44,485 nucleotides of DNA from Alphaproteobacteria bacterium (GCA_020445145.1 JAGRHC010000055.1:1-44485), one strand, 5' to 3'; counted from the stretch's first letter, positions 7,624-16,487 are shown. Program-made: numbers and translations. The notes: generated by a model not told the origin, from the letters alone.

Positions 7624-8130
7624 ATGCGCATCCTCGGCATAGATCCCGGCCTTCAAAAAACAGGATGGGGCATTATTGAATCCCAAGGCCACAGCCTCAA
7701 ATATATGGCCTGTGGCCTCCTGCGCACCGATGCCGCGGCGCCGCTCGCCGAGAGACTGGCAAGCCTCCACAAACAAATGACCGCCGTCATCGAAGAATGG
7801 AAGCCGGAGACAGCCGCCGTCGAAGAAACTTTCGTAAACAAAAACCCGGCCTCAGCCCTGAAACTCGGGCAGGCGAGGGGTGTTCTTCTGGCCATCCCGG
7901 CCCTGCATGGCCTAAGCGTTTCCGAATACGCAGCCAACAAAATCAAAAAATCCCTCACCGGAACCGGTCACGCCGCGAAAGAACAAATCGGCATGATGAT
8001 CCGTACGCTCCTCCCCACCTGTGGGCAGATAGGCCCGGACGAAGCCGACGCCCTTGCCGCTGCGATCTGTCACGCGCATTATGGAGCCACAGCAAACAAC
8101 ACACTGGCACAATTACAAGGCTACCGATAA
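7624..8130 (+). CDS. ruvC: Crossover junction endodeoxyribonuclease RuvC
   Basis: RuvC is a dimeric, metal-dependent nuclease that cuts Holliday junctions symmetrically after RuvAB branch migration. The 168-residue protein keeps its acidic active site: D7 in ILGIDPGL, E67/E68 in AAVEETFVNKN, and D139 and D142 in GPDEADALAAA. Length and motif spacing match the family. The start ATG at 7624 lies 4 nt after yebC. In many proteobacteria ruvA and ruvB follow directly; here they are 12 kb away beyond the glycan island, so RuvC may have to be expressed from the yebC promoter independently of RuvAB. Confidence 0.96.
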   Translation: MRILGIDPGLQKTGWGIIESQGHSLKYMACGLLRTDAAAPLAERLASLHKQMTAVIEEWKPETAAVEETFVNKNPASALKLGQARGVLLAIPALHGLSVSEYAANKIKKSLTGTGHAAKEQIGMMIRTLLPTCGQIGPDEADALAAAICHAHYGATANNTLAQLQGYR

Positions 8131-8166
8131 CGGCCCCACAGGAATGAAATAAGCAAGGAAAACACA

Positions 8167-9975
8167 TTGACGGGAGACGCAGAAAAATCCGGATGGGCCG
8201 TATTCAAAAAAATATGGGTCAGACTAGAAAAGCAGCAAAAATTACGCCTTGCCGCTTTAAGCATCCTGATTTTCTTCAGCGGCCTCGCCGAAATCATCAG
8301 CATCGGAAGCATAATTCCCTTCATGACGGTCCTGCTATCCCCGGATAAAATGGATTCCCTGTCAATAATCATATGGCTAAAAAGCGGGCTGGGCGAAGGA
8401 AGCGATCAGCAAATCGTCTATATTATGACCGCCGCCTTCTGCACAATCGTGATCCTCGCCGGCATCCTCCGCGTCACCTCGGTCTGGCTGATCACAAAAA
8501 TATCGCAATCCATAGGTCATAACTTCGAGGGTAAAGTATACCGGGCGATCATCGACATGCCCTACACAACTCACATGACCAGGCACGGCGCGGAATTCAT
8601 CAGCATCCTCGAACAAGCAAAACTTATCGGCGCCAGCGTCTCCTACATCGTCGACGGTTTCAACGCCATCTTCATCAACCTCTGCCTCGTCATCACGCTC
8701 CTTTTTGTCAACCCGACAATCGCCGCGCTCTGCTTCTCTGTCCTCGGCGGAGCCTTCATCGCCGCCTCCCTGATCTCTAGAAAAAGATTGACCGCCAACA
8801 GCAAAAAATCCTTCGCCTGTAAAACCGACCGCATGACCACCGTCCACGAAAGCCTGCGCGGCATCAGAGACATCATTCTGGACGGAGGCCATAAATTCTA
8901 CGCCACCAGCTTCAACGGCCTCATCAAAAAACTCTCCGACATCGCCGTCGAAAACGAGATTTGCAAACAAAGCCCGAAGATCATCATCGAGAACATGGCA
9001 ATCGTCTTTGTCGCCCTTCTAGCCTGTATCATCGGAAGTCAGGGCGACATCACGACCCTCTTACCCGTTTTCGCCGCCATCGCTCTGGGCGTCCAGAAAA
9101 TGCTCCCGCTGCTCCAGAAAATCTACATGTCATGGTCCTTCTTCAAGGCAGAATCCTTCTCCCTCGACAGCGCCTTATCCTGCATCGCACGCCCCGATTC
9201 CAACAAAGAAACCGTCCAACCGGCACAAAACATAACATTCCAGAAAACCTACGAGATGAAAAATCTCAACTTCCGCTACGCAGTCGATAAACCGAACGTT
9301 TTGAAAAACATAAATTTCAAAATCACCGCCGGTCAGCGCATCGGGATTGTTGGAAAAACCGGAAGCGGTAAAAGCACATTCCTCGACATCTTCATGGGGC
9401 TACTCCCCACCACAGCCGGCACCATCGAAGTCGACGGGCAAGCTTTAAAACCCGAACAGATCACAGGCTGGCAAAAAAATCTGGCCCATGTCTCTCAGAG
9501 AATTTTTATCGCCAACCGCTCCATCGCAAGCAACATCGCCCTGAACATCAGCGACGCAGAGATTGACCACGCCCGCATTATCGAAGCCGCCCGCATCGCC
9601 CAAGCCGAAGAATTTATAAACGAGTGCCCGGCAGGCTATGATGAAATCGTCGGTGAACAAGGTATAAAACTCTCCGGTGGCCAGTGCCAGCGCCTCGGCA
9701 TTGCCAGGGCAATCTACAAACAAGCCCCAATTCTAATCCTCGACGAAGCCACAAGCGCCCTCGACATCCCGACCGAAAGCAAAGTCATCGAGGGGATAAA
9801 AAACTACAGCGCCGGCCTGACCGCCATCATCGTCAGCCATAGAATGTCTATCCTCAAATTCTGCGACGTCATATACCTGCTCGAAGACGGCAAGCTCGAA
9901 CAAATCTCATACGAAGAACTCCTCAAACGCAATATCGAAGAAGAACCTCCAGAAGCAGAGGCCATCGCATCATGA
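8167..9975 (+). CDS. ABC exporter / glycan flippase (half-transporter with fused ATPase)
   Basis: The 602-residue protein fuses a six-helix exporter-type membrane domain (about residues 25-325) to an ATPase domain (about 355-590). Walker A GKTGSGKS is at 396-403, the ABC signature LSGGQ at 502-506, Walker B ILDE at 524-527 and the switch His at H558; all are intact, so two copies would form a working transporter. The membrane domain opening (GLAEIISIGSIIPFM) resembles PglK/WlaB-type lipid-linked oligosaccharide flippases more than peptide exporters. As first gene of a glycan cluster, the likely cargo is a lipid-linked glycan moved across the inner membrane. The start is a TTG at 8167 with AAGGAA about 7 nt upstream; no ATG fits the conserved N-terminus. 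Confidence 0.88.
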   Translation: MTGDAEKSGWAVFKKIWVRLEKQQKLRLAALSILIFFSGLAEIISIGSIIPFMTVLLSPDKMDSLSIIIWLKSGLGEGSDQQIVYIMTAAFCTIVILAGILRVTSVWLITKISQSIGHNFEGKVYRAIIDMPYTTHMTRHGAEFISILEQAKLIGASVSYIVDGFNAIFINLCLVITLLFVNPTIAALCFSVLGGAFIAASLISRKRLTANSKKSFACKTDRMTTVHESLRGIRDIILDGGHKFYATSFNGLIKKLSDIAVENEICKQSPKIIIENMAIVFVALLACIIGSQGDITTLLPVFAAIALGVQKMLPLLQKIYMSWSFFKAESFSLDSALSCIARPDSNKETVQPAQNITFQKTYEMKNLNFRYAVDKPNVLKNINFKITAGQRIGIVGKTGSGKSTFLDIFMGLLPTTAGTIEVDGQALKPEQITGWQKNLAHVSQRIFIANRSIASNIALNISDAEIDHARIIEAARIAQAEEFINECPAGYDEIVGEQGIKLSGGQCQRLGIARAIYKQAPILILDEATSALDIPTESKVIEGIKNYSAGLTAIIVSHRMSILKFCDVIYLLEDGKLEQISYEELLKRNIEEEPPEAEAIAS

Positions 9976-11051
9976 CCGTCCTCTGCATCACCTCAAACAA
10001 ACTGCAACAGCTCATGAACCGTGAACGCCTGGACCTTTACGAAGCCATGGCAAAGCAGGGCGCCGTCATTCACAACATAGAGGAACAGAACAACTGCGGC
10101 GACAACCTCCCCAGCCTTCTTGAACACTACGCAAGGCAAGGCCAAAACATTCAGGCCATTATCTTTGAAGAAATAAGCTGGCTCATAAAACTGGACTTCA
10201 AACTGGACTTCCAGAACGCGAACGATGTTCACATCCCGATCGCCTCGTTCATGACCGATTTCTGGATGTACAGCGACGAGTTGGAAAAGCACATCAATAA
10301 ACTAAACATATCAAGCCTCATTTTTGCCCACGACGCAGGATACGGATATTTGAAAAACCGCTTCCCGCAAATCCGCCACCTGATTTTCTCACCCTTTTGC
10401 ATCCGTACCGAAAACTTCACCCCCGGCAAAACGGAAAAAACCATCGACGTCCTGAACACAAACGGCACACACCCCGTCACACCGTTCAGAAACAGACTTT
10501 ATGACCTCCTGCCGGCCTTAAACGAACGGGACGTTAATTTCTACCAACTGGAACACCCCGGCAAAAGAAAACAGGATGAAAAAACCGACCGCCTGCAGGA
10601 AAGCTACATCGACCTCCTGCACAAATCCTGCTTCGTTATCGCAGACACCACGATGTACAATCTCTCCGTCCGCAAATATTACGAAATCATGGCCGCCGGC
10701 TCCACTGTTCTAGGCAACGAAACAGGCTATCCGGAACACGCAAATGTCCGCAAAAACTACGTTTGCATCAAAGAAAGCATGTCCGATGAAGAAATCCTGA
10801 GCACAATCTGCGAAGCCGTCAAAGCAAAGGAAACATACAACAAAAAAGCACTGGAATTGAGCGCAGAAGCCCGCCATAAATTTGGAATGGAAACCATTGC
10901 TAAAAACCTGATCGCAAATTTGCTGGCCTCCAACCTGCAACACACATCCGGTATCATCATCCGCCCGCATGAACTGGAACAAATCGAGCGTCAAAAAAAG
11001 AAAAAAGCGGTAGATCAGTTAAAAAAGAAAGTCCTCGCATGGAGAAAATAA
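9972..11051 (+). CDS. Putative glycosyltransferase (CgeB/GT4-like)
   Basis: The 359-residue protein starts inside the stop of the ABC transporter gene (ATGA overlap). The N-terminal half alternates short hydrophobic strands and helices like a Rossmann-type GT-B domain (AIIFEEISWL, IPIASFMTDFWMY). The C-terminal half contains DVLNTNGTHPVTPFRN and the stretch RKYYEIMAAGSTVLGNETG near 233-252, which matches the nucleotide-sugar-binding E-(x)-A-A-G-x-x-(V/P) region seen in CgeB-like and GT4 transferases. A lysine-rich tail (last 30 residues) may touch the membrane. The assignment rests on this C-terminal motif and the surroundings; donor and acceptor are unknown. Confidence 0.7.
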   Translation: MTVLCITSNKLQQLMNRERLDLYEAMAKQGAVIHNIEEQNNCGDNLPSLLEHYARQGQNIQAIIFEEISWLIKLDFKLDFQNANDVHIPIASFMTDFWMYSDELEKHINKLNISSLIFAHDAGYGYLKNRFPQIRHLIFSPFCIRTENFTPGKTEKTIDVLNTNGTHPVTPFRNRLYDLLPALNERDVNFYQLEHPGKRKQDEKTDRLQESYIDLLHKSCFVIADTTMYNLSVRKYYEIMAAGSTVLGNETGYPEHANVRKNYVCIKESMSDEEILSTICEAVKAKETYNKKALELSAEARHKFGMETIAKNLIANLLASNLQHTSGIIIRPHELEQIERQKKKKAVDQLKKKVLAWRK

Positions 11052-11548
11052 TCACCCCCAGCCTTTTCATTCTCGACGTCGATGGCGTCATGACCGACGG
11101 CAGCTTCACCTATTCAGAACAAGGTAAAACCCACAAATCCTTCGGGGCCGATGATGCCGATGGTCTGGCCCTGCTGTCGAACTACATGAAAATTCGCTTT
11201 GTCTCCGCCGATAAGAGAGGATTTCCAATCACCAAAAAACGCATCGCCGAAGATATGGGATACCCCCTGGACTGCGTCAGTTCCGCAGAACGGATCGAGT
11301 GGATTAAATCTCTTGAGGAAGCTCAAAACGTCATCTACATGGGTGACGGATTTTACGATTTCCGCATATTCGACGCCGTAGGCTATGGCATTGCCCCCGA
11401 GAATGCCTTACAACACACTAAGGACAAGGCAAGTTTTGTCACGTCACGTAAAGGCGGAGACCGCGCTGTCGCGCAAGCCTGCTTGCATATTATCGACACA
11501 TTCTTCGGGGGCGCAAACGCAGCCCTCTATGAACCAAAAAACAAATGA
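11039..11548 (+). CDS. KdsC-like HAD phosphatase
   Basis: A 169-residue C0-type HAD phosphatase without a cap domain, the form used by KDO-8-phosphate and KDN-9-phosphate phosphatases. Motif I is DVDGVMTDG with nucleophile D13 and acid D15. Motif II is the serine in FVSADKRG (S56). Motif IV is GDGFYD with D103 and D107. A lysine for motif III is available in ITKKRIAED. The gene overlaps the preceding glycosyltransferase gene by 13 nt and precedes the GatZ-like gene by 13 nt. In known pathways such enzymes remove the phosphate left after an acid sugar or long-chain sugar has been built by carbon-carbon bond formation. A similar step after the neighbouring aldolase-family protein is likely but not shown. 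Confidence 0.82.
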   Translation: MEKIITPSLFILDVDGVMTDGSFTYSEQGKTHKSFGADDADGLALLSNYMKIRFVSADKRGFPITKKRIAEDMGYPLDCVSSAERIEWIKSLEEAQNVIYMGDGFYDFRIFDAVGYGIAPENALQHTKDKASFVTSRKGGDRAVAQACLHIIDTFFGGANAALYEPKNK

Positions 11549-11561
11549 GTAGAAAAGCACA

Positions 11562-12710
11562 ATGAGCAAAAATATCCGCGCTGTCATAAAAGATAAAAAA
11601 GCCACTATGCTCTGCGTCGGTCCCATGAGCCACCTTTGCATAGAAGTCACAGCCAACCTGTCCAAAAAGCACGACGTTCCAATCCAGCTCATCGCCAGCC
11701 GTCGTCAGATCGATTCCGCGGAATTCGGCGGCGGCTATGTTGGAAAGATGACAACCGAAGAGTTCGTCAAACGCGTTCGCTCCTACAACGCTCCTAAACT
11801 CCTGATCGCCCGCGACCACGGCGGCCCATGGCAAAGCGTCCTGGAATCAGACAAAAATATGGATGTCGCCCAAAGCATGGAATCCGCCATGCGATCCTTC
11901 GAAACCGACATAGAGACAGGATTCGACTTCATCCACATCGACCCGTCTATCCCGGTCGGAGGCGAAAATCTAACCACTGAAACTATCATCGAGCGACTAC
12001 TGGAACTCTATGAGCGCTGCGCAGACATCGCGCGCCAAAAGGGTGCCTTGGACAAAATTGCCTTTGAACTCGGCACAGAAGAGCAAACAGGCTACGGCTC
12101 CGACCTCTCTCAAATGGAAGAATTCATCGTTCGCGCCAAAGAGTTCTGTGCAAAGAAATCAATCCCGCAACCGACCTTTATAGTCGCCCAGACCGGCACC
12201 AAAGTCATGGAAACCCAGAACATCGGCGTCTTCGGCAACGCAGGTTCAGACCTAACCCCGGACTTTCTCTCTCACCTGCGCAAAACCGTGGCCCTGTGCG
12301 AAAAACACGACATGCTTCTCAAGGAGCACAACGCCGACTATCTCGAAGACGCAGCCTTGGCCCTACGCCCGGTTCTCGGAATCCACGCCTCCAACGTCGC
12401 CCCGGAATTTGGCGTCACAGAAACCCGCGCCCTCATTTATGCCCTTGCCGTCTCCGGCATGAAAACTGAACTGGATAAATTCCTCGAAATTTCCCTATCC
12501 TCAGGAAAATGGAAAAAATGGATGCTTCCCGGCACACAAAAAACCGATATCGACCGCGCCGTCATCAGCGGTCACTACGTCTTCAGCCATCCAGAAGTCC
12601 TGGACTTGCGCGCAAAACTCGAAAAAGATGCGCCGTGGGTGAGGGACTATACCAAAGTACAGGTCGAACAATCGATCCTGCGCTACATGCACCTCTTCAG
12701 ACTTGTTTAA
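11562..12710 (+). CDS. GatZ/KbaZ-like tagatose-bisphosphate aldolase family protein
   Basis: The 382-residue protein fits the TIM-barrel family of the so-called non-catalytic subunit of class II tagatose-1,6-bisphosphate aldolase. Family marks are IARDHGGPWQ near residue 85 (the DHxGP element), HIDPSIPVGGENLT near 125-140, and FELGTEEQTG near 167. In Enterobacteria GatZ/KbaZ supports the catalytic GatY/KbaY, but no such gene is nearby here. It is slightly shorter than GatZ (about 420). The gene follows the HAD phosphatase and precedes a cupin, so a role in making a sugar phosphate for activation fits better than galactitol catabolism. It may be an aldolase, isomerase or epimerase in its own right; that is inference. 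Confidence 0.78.
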   Translation: MSKNIRAVIKDKKATMLCVGPMSHLCIEVTANLSKKHDVPIQLIASRRQIDSAEFGGGYVGKMTTEEFVKRVRSYNAPKLLIARDHGGPWQSVLESDKNMDVAQSMESAMRSFETDIETGFDFIHIDPSIPVGGENLTTETIIERLLELYERCADIARQKGALDKIAFELGTEEQTGYGSDLSQMEEFIVRAKEFCAKKSIPQPTFIVAQTGTKVMETQNIGVFGNAGSDLTPDFLSHLRKTVALCEKHDMLLKEHNADYLEDAALALRPVLGIHASNVAPEFGVTETRALIYALAVSGMKTELDKFLEISLSSGKWKKWMLPGTQKTDIDRAVISGHYVFSHPEVLDLRAKLEKDAPWVRDYTKVQVEQSILRYMHLFRLV

Positions 12711-12727
12711 AAAGGAAGGAACGCCAG

Positions 12728-13075
12728 ATGATCATCGAAAAACCATGGGGCAGAGAAGAACTCCTCGAGCATAACGAAAACTATATGGTCAAACGCTTGA
12801 CCATGTGGAAAGACCAATGCTGCAGCATCCAGTACCACGAGCAAAAAACCGAAACTGTTTACATGCTCTCCGGACAACTGCGCGTCTATATCGGCGACAG
12901 CCTTGAAACCATGGTCCCGAAAATCCTCACCCCCGGCGACAGCCTGACCTTAAAACCCGGAATTGTACACCGCATGGAAGGCGTCGAAGACTCGATCTAT
13001 CTTGAAGCCTCCACCCCACAACTCGAAGACGTCGTACGCCTCGAGGACAAATATGGCCGCGCCAAGGCGTCGTGA
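12728..13075 (+). CDS. Cupin, mannose-6-phosphate-isomerase type
   Basis: A 115-residue single-cupin protein. The start ATG at 12728 has a strong AAGGAAGGA ribosome site; the same frame is open further upstream inside the previous gene, which I discount. The first cupin motif is QYHEQKTETVYMLSG (35-49) with ligands H37 and E42, the first of the usual pair of histidines being Q35. The second motif, PGDSLTLKPGIVH, ends with H81. This form resembles the isolated phosphomannose isomerase type II cupin domain found in capsule and O-antigen clusters, where some members isomerise sugar phosphates and others have no proven reaction. It belongs to the HAD-aldolase-nucleotidyltransferase unit. Confidence 0.85.
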   Translation: MIIEKPWGREELLEHNENYMVKRLTMWKDQCCSIQYHEQKTETVYMLSGQLRVYIGDSLETMVPKILTPGDSLTLKPGIVHRMEGVEDSIYLEASTPQLEDVVRLEDKYGRAKAS

Positions 13076-13084
13076 ACCGGCAAG

Positions 13085-13777
13085 ATGACCTACAAAATCG
13101 TTATCCCCACAGCAGGAACCGGCTCCCGGCTAGGCACCCTGACAAAGGACACAAACAAGGCGCTCCTGCCTATCGCAGGCAAAGCGGTCATCTCACATAT
13201 CCTGAGCCGCTTTCCTGCCGATAAACCTATCGTCATCCCGCTAGGCTACAAAGGCGAAAACGTCAAAGAATTTCTCCTGAAAAACCACCCGGAGCGTCAC
13301 TTTAAATTTCGCACCGTCGATCCCTACGAAGGCGATGGCTCAGGCCTAGGCTATACAATGCTTTGCTGCGAAGACCTCTTGCAAACCCCGTTTATATTCT
13401 GCTCAAACGACACAATCGTCGGAGGCAATGTCCCATCCCCCGATCACAACTGGATGGGCTACGCACATGTCACAGAAACCGACCAATACCGCTGCTTGAA
13501 AATTTCCAAAGACGGGGCCGTAGAAAAAATCTGCGAAAAGGGAGCAACAGAAAAAAACATAGAGCCCTACATCGGTCTCGCAGGCATACACGACTACGAA
13601 CTATTCTGGTCCGCCATGAACAAAAACAAGGATATCGCCATCGCAACCGGCGAAAGCCACGGACTAAGAACCTTAATCGAAGAGAAAACCGTAACAGCCT
13701 ACTTGTTCGACTGGCACGACACAGGCAATATAGCGGCACTTCGGGAAACAGAGGCAGAATTACAAAATGAGTTATAA
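13085..13777 (+). CDS. Sugar/alditol-phosphate nucleotidyltransferase
   Basis: A 230-residue GT-A fold nucleotidyltransferase. The signature near the N-terminus is complete: G11-T-G13-S-R15 with the conserved lysine K25 in NKALLPIAG. The metal aspartate is D109 in FCSNDTIV, and the second metal site is D212 in DTGN. The short length without a C-terminal beta-helix suggests a monophosphate-specific cytidylyl- or guanylyltransferase similar to LicC or MobA-like enzymes. The substrate cannot be read from the sequence. It starts 9 nt after the cupin gene, and the next gene, a paralogue, overlaps its end by 11 nt. Confidence 0.87.
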   Translation: MTYKIVIPTAGTGSRLGTLTKDTNKALLPIAGKAVISHILSRFPADKPIVIPLGYKGENVKEFLLKNHPERHFKFRTVDPYEGDGSGLGYTMLCCEDLLQTPFIFCSNDTIVGGNVPSPDHNWMGYAHVTETDQYRCLKISKDGAVEKICEKGATEKNIEPYIGLAGIHDYELFWSAMNKNKDIAIATGESHGLRTLIEEKTVTAYLFDWHDTGNIAALRETEAELQNEL

Positions 13778-15332
13778 AGTCGTCATACCCACCGCAGGCG
13801 CAGGTAACATGGCCGGCCCCATGAGTGGCCAGATCAATCCGGCCCTGGCCGGAATCGGCAACAAGCCTGTCATTTCGTATATCATCGAACAATTCCCCAA
13901 AGACGCATCGTTCGTCATCATCCTGGGTTATAAGGAAGATCAGGTCAGAGATTATCTGACCATGGCGCACGAAGACACAAAATTCGAATTCCGCACCGTA
14001 GACCGCTTCGAAGGGGAGGGGGCCGGTCTAGGCCGAACACTCCTGTGCTGCGAAGACCTGTTGCAAGAACCCTTCATTTTCTGCTCGGACGACACCATCG
14101 TAGAAAGCAAAATCCCGCTCCCCGACCACAACTGGATGGGCTACATGGACGGCGGAGAAACAGACCAGTACCGCTGCATTCAACTGGACAGCAGCGACAA
14201 CGTCTCTGAAATCACAGCCAAAGGCGCCAAAGGCGAAAACTTCCTTCCCTATATCGGCCTCGCAGGCATAAAAGATTACAAAACCTTCTGGGAATCCATG
14301 AAAACAGGAGCCCCCGAAATCGGAGAAAGCATCGGCCTGCGCGCGCTTATTCCCTCCGGTGTAAAGGGACACTATTTTAACTGGTCAGATACCGGAAATG
14401 AGAAATCCTTCGAAGACGCAAAGAAAACCCTGGCCTTTGACGCCCCCGTTATTCTTGAAAAGCCGGATGAAGCGATCTGGTTCGTAAACGGCAAAGTCAT
14501 CAAGTTCTCGCTTGACGAAAACTTCATCAAAAACCGCGCGGAGAGAGCAAAAAACCTCCAACCCTACGTCCCGGAAATTCTGGCAAGTTCAAAGAACATG
14601 TACATGTACGCGATGATACAGGGCCGCGAAATGTCCCGTGTCGCAAACCCCGCCATGTTTTATAATTTCCTCGAATACATGAAAGGCTTCTGGACCGTCC
14701 ATAAACTAGACGCAGCACAGATGCAAAACTTTAAAAAAGGCGTACACAAATTCTACCGCGATAAAACAATCGACCGCGTAAACCAGTACTTCACAAGATT
14801 CGAGGAAAACGACGAAGCCGACGAAATCAACGGCCGCACCTGCCCGAAACTCATGGATATATTGAAAAAAGTTGACTGGGACTGGCTGGCAGAAGGTGTA
14901 CCCGTACGCTTTCACGGCGACCTGCACTTTGAGAACATGCTTATCACAGAAGACTCAAAACGCCCATTCATCCTCCTCGACTGGCGCCAGGACTTCGCCG
15001 GAGACTTGAGCACGGGCGACATCTACTACGATCTCGCGAAACTCGCCCACGGCCTCATCATCTCCCACCAACTCATCCATCAGGAACTTTTCTCGATTGA
15101 TAAGGAAGGGGCCGTCATAACCTACGACTTCCTACGCAAACATTCCCAGATCGAATGTCTCGACATCCTCGAGGAATGGACACTGGCTCAAGGCTACAGT
15201 CATGAAAAAACAATGATCATCACCGCGCTGATCTTCCTCAACATCGCAGCCCTCCACACATACCCATATTCAAGACTGCTCTTCTATCTCGGCAAGAATA
15301 TGCTCTGGCAATACTTGCAGGCAAAGGAATAG
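13767..15332 (+). CDS. Degenerate nucleotidyltransferase fused to an APH/LicA-type kinase
   Basis: The 521-residue protein has two parts. Residues 1-225 are a clear paralogue of the preceding protein (shared KVVIPTAG, YIGLAGI, LLCCEDLLQ, DTGN). However the signature is broken: R15 has become M15 and K25 has become P25, although D109 and D208 remain. Residues about 235-520 are a phosphotransferase domain of the aminoglycoside/choline kinase fold: an N-lobe lysine (K243 or K246), catalytic loop HGDLHFEN (383-390, base D385), and metal aspartate D405 in LLDW. The kinase looks active; the nucleotidyltransferase domain probably is not and may bind substrate or regulate its paralogue. LicC-LicA type fusions in phosphocholine pathways have the same order. 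Confidence 0.85.
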   Translation: MSYKVVIPTAGAGNMAGPMSGQINPALAGIGNKPVISYIIEQFPKDASFVIILGYKEDQVRDYLTMAHEDTKFEFRTVDRFEGEGAGLGRTLLCCEDLLQEPFIFCSDDTIVESKIPLPDHNWMGYMDGGETDQYRCIQLDSSDNVSEITAKGAKGENFLPYIGLAGIKDYKTFWESMKTGAPEIGESIGLRALIPSGVKGHYFNWSDTGNEKSFEDAKKTLAFDAPVILEKPDEAIWFVNGKVIKFSLDENFIKNRAERAKNLQPYVPEILASSKNMYMYAMIQGREMSRVANPAMFYNFLEYMKGFWTVHKLDAAQMQNFKKGVHKFYRDKTIDRVNQYFTRFEENDEADEINGRTCPKLMDILKKVDWDWLAEGVPVRFHGDLHFENMLITEDSKRPFILLDWRQDFAGDLSTGDIYYDLAKLAHGLIISHQLIHQELFSIDKEGAVITYDFLRKHSQIECLDILEEWTLAQGYSHEKTMIITALIFLNIAALHTYPYSRLLFYLGKNMLWQYLQAKE

Positions 15333-15335
15333 ACC

Positions 15336-16484
15336 ATGAAAATATCACAAGCGTCCACAGATCAGACAACCGAGTGTCGCGTCTGCAAAAGCACAAAAAA
15401 CCATAAAGGATACGACGTAGAGTCAGCCCCGCAAATCCTCGGCTGCGCACAGGAAGGCCGCGCAGATCAATTCATCTCCTTCGGCATCTGGCGCTGCGAG
15501 AATTGTGGGTTCATCTCCACCGACGCAGACCCTGAAGACATGGCCTACGAACTCCTCCATTCGGAAGCGTTGGGCCCCACATGGACCCGTCACAAGGAAA
15601 CACTGGCAAAATTCTGCGCCGATAGCCTCCCAAAGGGCAAGGAAGCCCAAGCTCTTGAAGTCGGCCCGTCCTGCAATCCGCTGCTCTACACAATCGCCCA
15701 TGAAGGCGGCATCAAAGCAACATTCATTGACATGATGCAAGAAGCCCCGTTCACCGTTAAAGACGGTGACCAGTATATAGAGGGAGCCTTCCCTCTGGAG
15801 TTAGAGACTAAATACGACATAATCGTCGCCTCTCACGTTCTCGAGCACGTCCTGGACATGCAAACCTTCCTGAGTGGCGCAAAAAACCTGCTGAGCGAAA
15901 ACGGCAGTATTATCATCAGCGTCCCCAACTTCGAAATATGGATCGGACGAAAATACTGGAACGCCATCACGCCTGAACACATCAACTACCCGTTCAAAAG
16001 TCACTTCGAGACACTGGCCAACCAGATCGGCATGGAAGTAACGTTCACGTACTTCGAAGAACATTCGCTCATCTCGAAATTCACCAAAAACCGGGCGCAA
16101 CTTGCCTCCGAATCAAAATCGGAAGACTTTCTTACACCCTGGGTCAGCGCCATCACCACATCCATACAAAAAGCAGAAAACGACCTCAAAGAATCCCTAT
16201 CCGAAAAAGCTGCCGACTGTGTAGCCATTGCTGGTGCCAGCCATATCGCCCAATACCCGTGCCTGATGTCAGAAAAGCTGGCACAAAACGTCACCTCCGT
16301 CATCGATAACTCAAAAATCAAACACGGAAAACGCCTCTACGGCACAAACTTGACAGTCTCATCCTTTGAAAGCCTCGGAGAATATCAGTCTCCGATCGCC
16401 ATCCTGTTCAACTCGCCCTACCGCGAAGAGATGAAAAAACAAATAAACACCATCAATCCCAACGCCCGCATCATAGAAGTCTAG
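15336..16484 (+). CDS. Sugar C-methyltransferase-like SAM methyltransferase
   Basis: The 382-residue protein has the three-part layout of TylC3-type sugar C-methyltransferases. A small zinc-binding region comes first, with C14/C17 and C54/C57. A SAM domain follows, with motif I ALEVGPSCNPLL near 106-117 and HVLEHV at 167-172. The C-terminal domain (about 270-382) is of the kind that binds the sugar nucleotide, with IAGASHIAQYPCL and a Rossmann-like end. Such enzymes add a methyl to a ring carbon of a keto-sugar nucleotide; here the natural substrate could be the product of the preceding activation genes. Start ATG at 15336, 3 nt after the kinase-fusion gene. Confidence 0.83.
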   Translation: MKISQASTDQTTECRVCKSTKNHKGYDVESAPQILGCAQEGRADQFISFGIWRCENCGFISTDADPEDMAYELLHSEALGPTWTRHKETLAKFCADSLPKGKEAQALEVGPSCNPLLYTIAHEGGIKATFIDMMQEAPFTVKDGDQYIEGAFPLELETKYDIIVASHVLEHVLDMQTFLSGAKNLLSENGSIIISVPNFEIWIGRKYWNAITPEHINYPFKSHFETLANQIGMEVTFTYFEEHSLISKFTKNRAQLASESKSEDFLTPWVSAITTSIQKAENDLKESLSEKAADCVAIAGASHIAQYPCLMSEKLAQNVTSVIDNSKIKHGKRLYGTNLTVSSFESLGEYQSPIAILFNSPYREEMKKQINTINPNARIIEV

Positions 16485-16487
16485 GAC

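Noticed and set aside
8131..8166. Integration site at the left edge of the glycan island
   Set aside because: No tRNA end, no direct repeat shared with 20176-20245 and no integrase or transposase gene is visible.
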